From Odobenus rosmarus divergens (lineage: Eukaryota > Chordata > Mammalia > Carnivora > Odobenidae), in the NCBI RefSeq assembly GCF_000321225.1, contig NW_004450383.1, forward strand, positions 705,580-769,579: a DNA stretch of 64,000 nt. The letters run 5' to 3'. How positions within the stretch are numbered: the first letter of the stretch is position 1; each line of letters begins with the position of its first letter. A program made the position numbers and the translations under genes. This document shows positions 23,170 through 32,485 of this stretch, piece after piece. Under the pieces are notes generated by a model. The model worked only from the letters and a program-made list of their open reading frames with translations. It was not told the DNA's origin and ran no database searches.

Positions 23170-24362
23170 GTATTTGTTCTTTGTCTTCATTTCTGGCACA
23201 GAAGCCCCTAAAACTCTTGGAATTTCCTAAGTGATGAGGGCAATGAAAGTGTCTTTTGTTATATTAATGACTTAATTTAGGATGGGGGCTGGCTGCCAGT
23301 AGAGTCAACCATGTGATTCAAGGGTTGGAACTTTCTGTCCCTCTCACTCCATAACCTTTGAGGAGCAGCGAGGGGTTAGAAGTTTAATCAATCACCAATG
23401 GCCAATGAGTTAATCAATCATGACAATTGTCAACCAAGAAAAGAAGTTGAGTTAAAATAAAAACAAAAGCATTCGGGGGGGTCTCATAATTGCAAGGTGG
23501 GGAACACAGATTTGGCCAGCAGCCCAGATAGTACCCCCTACACACACAGGCCCAGGAAACAAAGTCAAATATTTTTAAAGACAAAAGGGAATGTTTGTAT
23601 ATATTGTTTACAAAGAATTTTGATTGGCATTGGTGAAAGAAAGCTACTCTTGGCTGAAAATAATTGTTTACTAAGCCCAACACTAAGCAAAGTCTCTTAT
23701 AATAACAAGTTGTAGGTTTTCAGGCTGAGTCCTTAAAATATTTGTGGTTTGGCCCAGTTCAAAAGTTCATGGTTCTACCTGGTGAGGACATGCATAGGCC
23801 CATCTTCTTAATGGCCCCCCAGCTCCCTTTTAAAACTCCTTGACACGAATGACCCCATTTCATTTCACCTTTCACACTATGTAATAAAGCCTCCATAAAA
23901 ACCCCAAAGGAGAGGGTTCAGAGAGCTTCTGGTTTGGTGAACATGTGGAGGTGAGGTGCTGGGAGAGTGGCACACCTGGAGAGGGCATGGAAGCTTTGCA
24001 CCCATTCCCCATACTTTACCCTGTGCATCTTTTTCATCTGGCTGATCCTAGTTATATCCTTGTATAATAAACTGGCAGTCTAAGAAGTAAAATATTTCTT
24101 TGAGTTCTGTGAGCCACTCTAGCAAATTAATCAAACCCATGGATGGGATCATGGGAACCTTTGATTTATAGCCAGTTGGTCAGAAGTACAGGTAACAACC
24201 TGGGCTTGTGATTGGTGTCTGAAGTGGACGGAGGTCTTGTGGGACAGAGTCCTTTATTTGTAGGATCTAATGCTATCTCCAGGTAGATCCTGTCAGACCT
24301 GAGTTGAATTGTACCCTGCTGGCATCTGAGAATTGTTTGGTGTTCTGTGCTAAGTAACCCCT
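23170..24362 (+). mobile_element. ERV LTR or LTR-rich remnant, family not identified
   Basis: The distal half carries ataaagcctccataaaaacc, gttcagagagcttctggttt, a second polyadenylation-like signal (gtataataaactgg, 24062-24075) and gagccactctagcaaatta. This combination is seen in mammalian LTRs. Frames of 60-89 codons here are not genes. I cannot place it between ERV1 and ERVL. Confidence 0.55.
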
Positions 24363-24453
24363 ACACATACATGTGTGTGTGCGCACAAACACACACTGGA
24401 ATTGGGTCTGGAAACCCAAAGGCCATGTGAAAATAATTAAATGAAATCTTCAC

Positions 24454-24986
24454 TGTCAACCTCAGAGAGTCGGGGACCTGGGGCGGCGAAGGAACTGAGA
24501 AAAAGAGACGACAGTACAGCGAGGCACAGGGGACCCCGAGCAAACAGCCCGAGGTTCCGAGGTTTATTTTCCATAGTCTAATATACCTTCTACAATGACA
24601 TAGGTCTATAATGATTTACAGCAGGGGCTTAGTAAGGCACATTCTTCCACGTACACAGGGTTAGTTGAGTGAAGCAGTGGGAGTGGAGAAGGAGTAAAGA
24701 AACCTGTAACTGGCTGTGATCAATTAATGGTAAACACCATTGTACTCGGACCTTAACACAGGATAAGAGAACAAAGAAGGGAATGCATGGTGTGCTGTTT
24801 ACAGCTGGCTTCCTATCTACAAAACATCTTCTGCTGTGTACTTTAGAACAGACCACACACATCCCAAGGGCATTTCACTCTGATCCTTTTGGGTTATTTT
24901 TAACCCTGCAATCTCGAGTTTTCTCAGAGATCTCGGAGTCTGAACGAATATGTACCAGTGGTTGTTGTGGCATTCTGTTTTCCATA
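24454..24986 (-). repeat. 3' LTR of the class II provirus
   Basis: 533 bp, beginning TGTC on the plus strand; its other end reads ATA where the 5' LTR has ACA. The polyadenylation signal AATAAA (minus strand) is at 24563-24568. From 24488 to 24943 I find it identical to 28209-28664. It has 14 bp (24944-24957) absent from the 5' LTR. A 77-codon frame inside is identical in both LTRs and has no known product. Confidence 0.93.
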
Positions 24987-25006
24987 GCTCCCCCTTTCTT
25001 TTTTCA
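24987..25006 (-). promoter_or_regulatory. Polypurine tract of the provirus
   Basis: On the minus strand, gaaaaaagaaagggggagc immediately precedes the 3' LTR. A purine run at this position is the second-strand primer site of retroviruses, and it fixes the LTR inner boundary. Confidence 0.85.
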
Positions 25007-25213
25007 AAACAGCCACTGCCGTAAGCACTCTGTGATGGAGGTTTTGAGTATTCATTCATTTTTTGAGAGTACTGTATCCTATGAGAAATATAAGGCAACA
25101 TATACCGCTAACATAGCCAGGAACAAATGTTCAGGGGTTTGGTAGATCTGGTTGTCTCCAGGACTCGCTCTGCCCTCTGAGTGAGGGTCTTCAGTTGCCC
25201 CCAGGTTGGGGTG
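25007..25213 (-). pseudogene. env 5'-end remnant and 3' untranslated region
   Basis: Reading leftwards from 25213 the minus strand gives a short stretch with the TWGQLKTLTQ motif, like the leader region of betaretroviral Env, then a stop within about 40 codons. No surface or transmembrane subunit follows; the sequence passes straight to the polypurine tract. Nearly the whole envelope gene is deleted, so no Env protein can be made. Confidence 0.6.
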
Positions 25214-25441
25214 TTATCGGGGGGCATCTTTCGTCTTCAAGGTCTCTTCAAGGAGAGTGCTGCCATCTCTCGGACAGGGGTTTGGGTAGTCAATTCCTGC
25301 AGCAGCTGGGAGACCTCTTCTGCTGTCTTTATTGCCGGTCCTGGGCCAGACTTTCCAAAGAGGTATCCAAATTGTTCTACTGGATCCATCTGGAATGACA
25401 CAAGCATAACCAGGGCCTCGGGTAATTAATTTCCCTGGCAA
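25214..25441 (-). pseudogene. Integrase C-terminal domain remnant (pol)
   Basis: About 75 codons. The motif TRGPGYACVIPDG followed by IWIPLW matches the SH3-like DNA-binding domain at the end of betaretroviral integrase. The zinc-binding and catalytic core domains are missing: the frame starts directly at the deletion junction near 25441 that joins it to RT. The tail overlaps the start of env, as usual in this group. Confidence 0.75.
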
Positions 25442-25860
25442 TCAATTATTGTTAGTACTGGGAGTAGAAAAGGCAAATTTCTCCTTATCCTCGGGGTGAA
25501 TGGCTATGGTATAGAAACAATCCTTAAGATCTACTATTATCAATGACCACTGTTTGGGAATGGCTGTAGGAGTGGGTAACCCAGGCTGCAAGGCATCCAG
25601 AGGCTCCATGACGGCATTAACATTCCGAAGGCCTATTAAGAGCCTCCACTTACCTGATTTCTTTCTGAAAACAAAAACAGGAGAGTTCCAAGGGGATTGC
25701 GAAGGCTCTATGTGTCCTGCCTGCAATTGCTCTTGAACAATTTGTTCTAAGGCCTGCAATTTTTCTATCAGTAGGGGCCATTGAGGAGTCCAAACCGGGG
25801 AAGAAGTTTTCCATGTTATTTTAATAGGGGCAGACCTTTTTTCCTCAATGGCCCCTAGAA
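25442..25860 (-). pseudogene. Reverse transcriptase N-terminal remnant (pol)
   Basis: An open stretch of about 140 codons in a frame different from protease, as expected for pro-pol frameshifting. It has the fingers region ([18 protein letters not shown]), then KKSGKWRLL and motif A with its catalytic aspartate in [12 protein letters not shown] (Asp near 25531). It ends just after KFAFSTPS at a deletion junction near 25445. Palm motif C with its paired aspartates, connection, RNase H and most of integrase are absent. Non-functional. Confidence 0.88.
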
Positions 25861-25893
25861 TAAAGTGTAAACCAGTCCAGCCCTATGGGTTTG

Positions 25894-26133
25894 TCATTGG
25901 GCAATGATAGGCTCCTTTATTCCTTGATGTTGTCTGCCTAAGCCCTGTCCTGGCTTATAGCCCATTTTTGTCATGATTTGATTAGCTGGTTGACTTGGGG
26001 GGATGATTAGCTCGGCTCCCCATTGTTGCAAGAGATCCCTTCCCCAAAGATTAATGGGGGTATTTAAGATGAAAGGCTGGATAACTCCTTCTAATCCGTC
26101 TGGTCCCTCACATTTAATTGGCACACTACTTTG
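25894..26133 (-). pseudogene. Protease C-terminus and G-patch domain
   Basis: In frame with the upstream protease after a TGA stop at 26134-26136. It contains NLWGRDLLQQWGA, the C-terminal helix motif of retroviral proteases, then the glycine-rich G-patch MGYKPGQGLGRQHQG near 25920-25965. A G-patch after protease is characteristic of betaretroviruses and related class II ERVs, and is a strong classification marker here. Confidence 0.85.
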
Positions 26134-26337
26134 TCAAATTTCTTCTGCCGTCACAAAACCTATAACTTCTACCGAACTAGAGGTTGCTTGCGTGGGCCAG
26201 TTATTAGGCCAATGCTGGGAGGCTATTACTGAAATATTGGCTCCAGAGTCTACTAGACCTGAGAAAGTCCTTCCTCTAATTTTAAGAGTCGTAGAAGGAC
26301 GATCAGTCTGAGTCGATAATGAAGCCCATTTAACCAT
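26134..26337 (-). pseudogene. Retroviral aspartic protease remnant
   Basis: The active-site motif is present as LVDSGANISVI, with the catalytic Asp near 26250; retroviral proteases usually have DTGAD or DSGAD, so the last residue is altered. Upstream RGRTFSGL fits the flap-proximal strand order of the family. It is preceded in the same frame by a TGA at 26365-26367 and ended by a TGA at 26134-26136, so the gene is broken at both ends. Confidence 0.85.
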
Positions 26338-26364
26338 GAGAGGATCAGTACTACCGAATCCTCC

Positions 26365-26700
26365 TCATCTGATCTGTTGGGACTGACCAATTTGTACATA
26401 GGGCAATAATAATAACTGAGCAATTCTATCTCCTCCCTTAAAGGTCCAAGGAACCCGAGTCTGTGCTACCACCATTATTTCTCCCTCACAGTCAGAATCT
26501 ATTACTCCAGTCATCACCTGGATTCCCTTAAGATTTAGGCTACATCTTCCTAGCACAGGACCCATGGTTCCTCTTGGTAAAGGTCCGTAATAACCTGTGG
26601 GTATTTTTTGAAGCCCGAGACCAGGTGAAGACTTACTGTAAAAGGAGTGGTTAAATCTACTGCGGCACTTCCCTGGGTGGCGGGACTGAGGGTTTATGTG
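26365..26700 (-). pseudogene. dUTPase domain with a frame change
   Basis: In the frame that continues from gag, LPRGTMGPVLGR, then GVIDSDCEGEI and GGDRIAQL match later dUTPase motifs; the residue normally tyrosine in motif 3 is cysteine. The first dUTPase motif (GSAAVDL) is readable only in another frame, around 26655-26680, so an indel, probably at the T6 run 26604-26609, lies between. The enzyme would hydrolyse dUTP to dUMP, but this copy is split. Confidence 0.8.
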
Positions 26701-27603
26701 TGCAGCAGGAAGTTGCTGCTGGAGAGGCAACATATTGAATCCCCCGTTGTTGTTCAGGGCCCGGGGGTGGGCCCACATCCCGTTTCCCAACCTTAATGGG
26801 AGTGGGTTACCTTGCCTGTCAAATTTGTATTTGCATTCCTTGGCCCAATGTTTGCCTTTGCCACAATGAGGGCAGAAGCTAGGGGCGGTATTAAAAGGAG
26901 AATTGACTCTAGGTTGGGGGGCTTTACAGCATTTCTTCTTGACATGTCCTATTTTTCCACAACTATAACATTTTATATCCTGTTGTTTTTGTAGGGCCAT
27001 GAGTTGGAGGTAGGCTATTCGAGCCTGATGTGTAAAAGTGCCAATATTTCTACATAGACGAAGATAATCGAGAATACCTCCTGTTTCTCTATGTAGCCGG
27101 ATGGCCGCTTGGCAGTCCTCATTAGCATTTTCAAAAGCAAGCTGTCTTAGCAAGTGCTCTTTAGCAAGTTTACTATTGACTTGGCGGTCAATAGCCATTT
27201 CGAGCCAATAAATAAAAGCAGTATATGCTTCTGTAGGGCCTTGCACAATTTTTATATAACTTTGCCCCACTTCCCCTGAGGGGGTTAGCTTTTCCCAGGC
27301 TGCGAGGGCGTTTTCAGAGACCTGCGCTGTGGCTGCAGGTGGAGTGTTGACCAACTGCTCTGGAACATCTGAAAAGGGACCAGAGCCAGTGAGCATTTCA
27401 AAAGAAATATGGTGCATGGCTGGGTTAGCCCGATTCGCCCGGGCTTTCATATAGGCTGCATCTGATAACCACATTTTAGATGGTAATAAATCCTGTGGCT
27501 TAAGGCAAGTCTGTGCAACCATATGCCAATCATAAGGGATCCACTCCCTGGAATTTGCCCAAGCTTTCAAAATCTCTATAGTGTAAAGGGGCTGTGGGTC
27601 CAT
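26700..27603 (-). pseudogene. gag capsid and nucleocapsid remnant, long open frame
   Basis: Part of an open frame of 412 codons (27603 to 26365). Residues about 10-200 are capsid, with the major homology region (IVQGPTEAYTAFIYWLEMAI) near 119-138. Two CCHC zinc knuckles follow: CYSCGKIGHVKKKC (212-225) and CPHCGKGKHWAKEC (244-257), the two-knuckle nucleocapsid pattern. The frame then runs on without a gag stop into dUTPase. The ATG at 27603 is inside capsid and comes after a frame change, so it is not the true gag start. Confidence 0.9.
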
Positions 27604-28176
27604 ACAAGTGGCAAGCCTTCTTCAGTTCCCTTAAAGTATTTAAATCTAATCCCTCATAGACAGGACCAACAGCCTGTGTTCGGTCTATGGGGAAAGCCAT
27701 AAACAAATCATTAGCCCCTTTGCCGTTGGAGTTCCTTTTCGAGAGGTGAGAGGGCTGGAGAGGACCTTTTGAGAGGAAATAAATCTACTATGGAGGGAAG
27801 TTGATCATCTTCGGTGGGGTCCTCCGTTAAAAGCGGAGGGGCCGTGGGTGACGACCAGGACGGTGAAGCCGCGAAAACTTTTTTACTTTCAGGTCTTAGC
27901 CTTTTCTAAAGTCTCATCGTCTAATTCGTATGTAAAGAGTTGGTAGTTTCTTTAGCAACCTCAGCCGGGCATAACTTATCCCCAGTTCCCGTAGCATTGA
28001 TAACCACTCGTACTAAAGCCTAAATGGGCCAGAAATCAAGGGGAATCGTTTCACCCTGTCTCATAGCCCTCAAGACATTATTTTTTACTCGGACCCAAGT
28101 CTCCTCATCTAAGGAGCCTTCGTCCGGAAACCAAGGATTATATTCAACTACTGTTTCCAAACATTTTTCTATGCGC
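27604..28176 (-). pseudogene. gag matrix and early capsid remnant, multiply broken
   Basis: Matrix coding begins directly at the LTR edge: NPWFPDEGSLDEETW and GETIPLDFWPI, then a TAG stop at 28020-28022 in the same frame. Further left, RTQAVGPVYEGLDLNTLREL is capsid N-terminal coding in a different frame from the long open frame starting at 27603, so a frame change lies near 27600. The primer-binding site, leader and gag initiation codon are missing. Confidence 0.8.
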
Positions 28177-28693
28177 TCGACCTCAGAGAGTCGGGGACCT
28201 GGGGCAGTGAAGGAACTGAGAAAAAGAGACGACAGTACAGCGAGGCACAGGGGACCCCGAGCAAACAGCCCGAGGTTCCGAGGTTTATTTTCCATAGTCT
28301 AATATACCTTCTACAATGACATAGGTCTATAATGATTTACAGCAGGGGCTTAGTAAGGCACATTCTTCCACGTACACAGGGTTAGTTGAGTGAAGCAGTG
28401 GGAGTGGAGAAGGAGTAAAGAAACCTGTAACTGGCTGTGATCAATTAATGGTAAACACCATTGTACTCGGACCTTAACACAGGATAAGAGAACAAAGAAG
28501 GGAATGCATGGTGTGCTGTTTACAGCTGGCTTCCTATCTACAAAACATCTTCTGCTGTGTACTTTAGAACAGACCACACACATCCCAAGGGCATTTCACT
28601 CTGATCCTTTTGGGTTATTTTTAACCCTGCAATCTCGAGTTTTCTCAGAGATCTCGGAGTCTGAGTGGTCGTTGTGGCGTTCTGTTTCCTACA
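28177..28693 (-). repeat. 5' LTR of the class II provirus
   Basis: 517 bp. The outer end is regular (...ctaca on the plus strand). The inner end has lost its last two or so bases and is fused to matrix coding. AATAAA on the minus strand is at 28284-28289. The polyadenylation-side ATG at 28295 gives a 91-codon LTR-gag fusion frame (28295 to 28020) that would not exist in an intact provirus. It lacks 14 bp present in the left LTR. Confidence 0.93.
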
Positions 28694-28699
28694 CTTTAC

Positions 28700-30300
28700 C
28701 TCTCTCCATCCACAAAATGAATTCCAGATGGATTAAAGACTTAAATGTGAAAACTAAATTTTAATATTTCAAACATATGTAGGGTAGCTTTACAAAGCAC
28801 ACACACACACACACAAAATCCTCACAAACCATGAGATACATAATATTATTTACATTAAAATTTAAAAAACCAGATTTATGTGTGCAGTAAGACTTGATAA
28901 AAAGTAAACATCAGCAATAACTTGGCAGAAGAAATTTTAAACATAAAACCAAATAAAAGTATTACTCATAACACAAAATAATTGTTAAAAATAGTAATAT
29001 AATATCTCACCCCCAACACACATACAAAAGTCCAAAGAATATTCATTGAAAATTCAAAAATCCGAAGTATGGGAAATCAAATCTGCAAAAATTCAATATT
29101 ACTTGTAACCAGGGAAATGAAAATATTTCTAAAACTATGAGATACCATTTCACACTTAACAGATTGGGGGAAAACTTATAGTACCAACTACTATCTAGAA
29201 TATGGGAAATAGAAATAGTCATGTGCTCACCATAAATTATATAATGGTATAATAATTTTGTGTAGCACTTTGTCAATAGCCAATAGAACTGATTATGTGC
29301 TTTTCCAACACTCCAGCAAAACAACTTCTATGAATACCTGCTGGAAAAAATCTCAAATAATGCACAAGAAAACCTGCTCAGAGATGTAAATTGAATGTTT
29401 GCAATTAAAACAAATTAGAAACCACATAAATACCCACTAAGGGAAAATAGATAAATAACTTTTTGGTCACATGATACAAAATAGTCTTGCATTTAAAATG
29501 AGTGAGCCAAGAGGCGGAGCAAGATGGTGGAGGAGTAGGAGACCTGGATTTCGTCTGGTCTCAGGAATTCAGCTGAATAGGGATCAAACCATTCTGAACA
29601 CCTACGAACTCAACAGGAGATCAAAGATAAGAATAGTAACAACACTCTGAACAGAAAAGCGACCACTTTCTGGAAGATAATGCAATACATGTTAAGAAAA
29701 AAAAGAAGAAGAAGAAGACAGCAGGAGGGGAAGAATGAAGGGGAGTAAGTCGGAGGGGGAGACGAAACATTAGAGACGATGGACTCTGAAAAACAAACTG
29801 AGGGTTCTAGAGGGGAGGGGGGTGGGGGGATGGGTTGGCCTGGTGATGGGTATTAAAGAGGGCACATTCTGTTATGCACAAACAATGAATCATGGAACAC
29901 TGCATCAAAAACTAATGATGTAATGTATGGTGGTTAACATAACAATAAAAAAATTATTAAAAAAAAATAAAATAAAATAAAATGAGTGAGCCAAAGCTCC
30001 AGGCATTTAGATGGGAAAATTTTTGAAACACAGTATTTAGTGAACATATTGCTGAACGACATAAATGTTGTAGTATTATTTATGTAAAAGTTAACATTTA
30101 CTTAAACTTTAACATGATATTATATGTTGCCTTGGGTTGCACAAATGTGTGGTAGAATATAAAACCTACATGGAAAGGATTCAAATCTCCTTCAGGATGG
30201 GGGCTATGTTTGGGGAGTTTTGTTTGTGTGGGAGGGAGTACTATAATTCTATTGTTTCATATCTTTAAAAAAATTGGAAGCACATATAAATATTAATATT
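28700..30300 (+). mobile_element. Old L1 (L1M), sense, interrupted by a mini-L1
   Basis: ccagatggattaaagactta, 'actatgagataccatttcac' and 'gaaaccacataaatacccac' are in the order of L1 ORF2 3' coding and 3' UTR in sense. A (CA)n tract is at 28798-28815. The element continues past the 29511-29977 insertion to about 30300. All frames are broken. Confidence 0.75.
29511..29977 (+). mobile_element. Internally deleted young L1 with both ends (467 bp)
   Basis: The left ~170 bp (gaggcggagcaagatggtgg onwards) is the 5' end of a carnivore L1; at about 29680 it passes directly into the L1 3' UTR (ataatgcaatacatgttaag), which continues to the polyA signal and an (AAATAA) tail. ORF1 and ORF2 are absent. 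A perfect 17-bp duplication taaaatgagtgagccaa at 29494-29510 and 29978-29994 flanks the whole, so it behaves as one insertion. The 3' UTR matches the copies at 60510 and 63685. Confidence 0.9.
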
Positions 30301-30423
30301 TGTTACACAAGGGAGGGAGCACATACAATAAATATTAATATTTGTTACCCTAGGGTAGGAGTGGATAGGTATTAAATTACTGTTTTTATTTTCTTTATGT
30401 TTGAAATATTGTATATTACTTTT

Positions 30424-30845
30424 GTATAGGTGCTGTTCCAAGTTACCACAAATCAGTAGGTTAAAACCACAGATATTTATTATCGCACATTCTGAAGACC
30501 AGAATTCCAAGAATTCCAGTAGTTTCATCAGGGCAAAATCCAAGTGTTGACAGGACCACACTTCCTCAGAAGGTTCTAGGGGAGAATCCATCCCTTGCTT
30601 CTTCAGCTTCTGTTGGCTGCTGGTGCTCCTTGGCTGTTAGTCCATCACTTCATTCTCTGCCTCAGTTTTTATATCACCTTGTTCTCTGTATGTCTCATCT
30701 CCCTCCGCATTTCTTATGAGGACCCTTGGGATGGTATTTAGATTATCCAGGATAATTCTGCAAAAAATTTACCATGTAAAGTAACATGCACGAGTTTCAG
30801 GAACTAGAACCTGAAATCTTTGAGGACTACCATTTAGCCCACTAC
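30424..30845 (-). mobile_element. MLT1-type MaLR LTR, antisense, third copy
   Basis: aggtgctgttccaagttacc, 'accacagatatttattatcg' and 'catcacttcattctctgcct' keep the antisense MLT1 order, ending near gaggactaccatttagccca. More decayed than the copy at 11363. Confidence 0.75.
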
Positions 30846-30944
30846 ATTTTATAACAAATACAAGGAAAGAAATCAGACCAAAGACTAGTACTTCTTTCCT
30901 TTCTTCATTGTTTTTGTGGGGGGGGGGGTTGTTTATTTTTTCTG

Positions 30945-31230
30945 TTTTCAACAGATATTTGCAGGGGACCTGTTATATAACAGGTACACTTTAAGCTTTG
31001 AGGATACAATAGTGAATAAGATAAACAAGGTACCAGACTGACTGAAGGACCCTTGCACTGGAGTATGAAGGAGGCATGGTCAGTAATTATGTAAATAAAA
31101 TCACTATAAAGTATGATAAATACTATAGAGGAAATATATAATGAGTGTCCAAAAATATAAAGGAATGCAAGAGAGCTACTTTCTGTTACTTTCCCAGGAA
31201 AGACTTTCTGTTTGGGGACCATTTAACTTA
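30945..31230 (+). repeat. Old interspersed repeat, copy of the 10840 family
   Basis: aacaggtacactttaagctt, 'ggatacaatagtgaataaga' and 'aataaaatcactataaagta' follow the same order as the repeat at 10840. A G9 run (30917-30927 region) lies just before it. Confidence 0.45.
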
Positions 31231-31700
31231 TGACTAGGCGTTTAAGAGATGGTAATAACAAAGAACCAAGGAAAGAGTTGATGTAGTTATAATACCTATA
31301 AAACCTGCAAAGTCATATATGTAGAATTTTCTATGTGTAAATTATTTCTAACCATTTTAGCCAACTTGCTTTATTGTCTTTGAAAACAACAACAATCAAA
31401 ACACATGATTCAAACTAGATATTTTGCAGGATGGATTTTTTTATTCATATGAAATGGAAAAAACTTACTTTCTTCCTTCTAGTAAATTCACTAGATAGTA
31501 AATACTACCACATAGCATTTGGCCAAAATGCATAAATGCAATAAGAAGAGATGCATTTATTTGTATGCTAAAAGGAGTCACATTATTTACTGCTAATGAA
31601 AGAAGAAAAAAATTCTTACTGCAAAACATTAACAATTTATGGGAATAAAAATAACTTGAGAGTCCTACCCTTTCATATATTTCATATATACATATGCATA
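31231..31700. other. Unassigned sequence
   Basis: No supported gene or repeat. Confidence 0.4.
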
Positions 31701-31766
31701 TATAATCCATATCATATTTTCATATATATATATCATATATATATATATGATATATATATATATATC
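31676..31766. repeat. AT-rich palindromic tract
   Basis: Low-complexity TA/CATA sequence containing a near-perfect palindrome of about 40 bp (31722-31761) centred at 31741/31742 on tatcatatata/tatatatgata. Frames across it are artefacts of low complexity. Confidence 0.85.
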
Positions 31767-32485
31767 TCCATGGAGATGATGAAAATCTTCATGCCTGCAA
31801 GAAAGAATAGCAAGGCAACTTATTGAACAAAAATGATTTTAGGGTGAGGAAAGATAAAATTTGCTAGGGGATACTGAAGAGAAACATAACCAGAAAACAT
31901 AGTCAATAGATAAATGGCAGGAGGTCATTAACCACTGGCAATGCTAATTTTTTGGGTGAATTTCAAATGAAGACTATGTAAAGATGCTTTTGAAAAGTGT
32001 ATGCCTTCTAAGTCCAATGTCATGGAAGTTAAAAATGTTACAAGAAACTATTCAGAAACAGTGAGGGTCCAATTTGCAATTTAGTCCCTTTAGCTAGAAA
32101 TATTTCAAGAATTTACTCTGAAGGTCAGAGTTTTGAGGATCTTGTCTAGGCATATGAGAGTGTGGCAGCAGCAATAGAATTCATTTAAAAAAAAAAAAAA
32201 AGACTACAGAAGCAACTGTGACCTGAAGGCCCAATGTTCCTAGTTGTATTTGATCTCCAAACAACAGGGTAGCATGTGACTCATGGAGGCAAATACTCTA
32301 TCATCAAATCCTACAGGGACAGTACACCCAGAAAGGATTTTAACACTTGACAGGGAAAGATATTCTATCATCATACCAGGCAAAGTATATTTTATGGAGT
32401 TTGAAGGTACAAACCAGTTGTATATAACTAACTGAAACCAAAAAGAGATGCATACCATTCATTTCTCAGTTGGAAAACACATTTT
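31767..32485. other. Unassigned sequence
   Basis: No recognised repeat; an A14 run near 32188 is not attached to an element I can identify. Confidence 0.4.

Larger units (their letters stand above)
24454..28693 (-). mobile_element. Class II (betaretrovirus-like, ERVK-type) provirus, defective
   Basis: A 4.2-kb provirus on the minus strand: 5' LTR (right), gag, dUTPase-protease with G-patch, start of RT, integrase C-terminus, env start, polypurine tract, 3' LTR (left). Six-base duplications CTTCAC (24448-24453) and CTTTAC (28694-28699), one mismatch apart, flank it, the length usual for class II elements. Protease with dUTPase and a G-patch marks a betaretroviral relative. It lacks the leader and gag start, most of RT-RNase H-integrase, and nearly all env, and has stops and frame changes, so it cannot encode a working virus. 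It sits between an unidentified LTR on its left and old L1 sequence on its right. Confidence 0.93.

Noticed and set aside
24629..24862. 77-codon frame identical in two places (also 28350-28583)
   Set aside because: The identity comes from the two LTRs of one provirus, not from selection on a protein. I know of no LTR-encoded product of this kind in this group.
25442..25860. Functional reverse transcriptase
   Set aside because: Only the N-terminal part is present; motif C, connection and RNase H are deleted.
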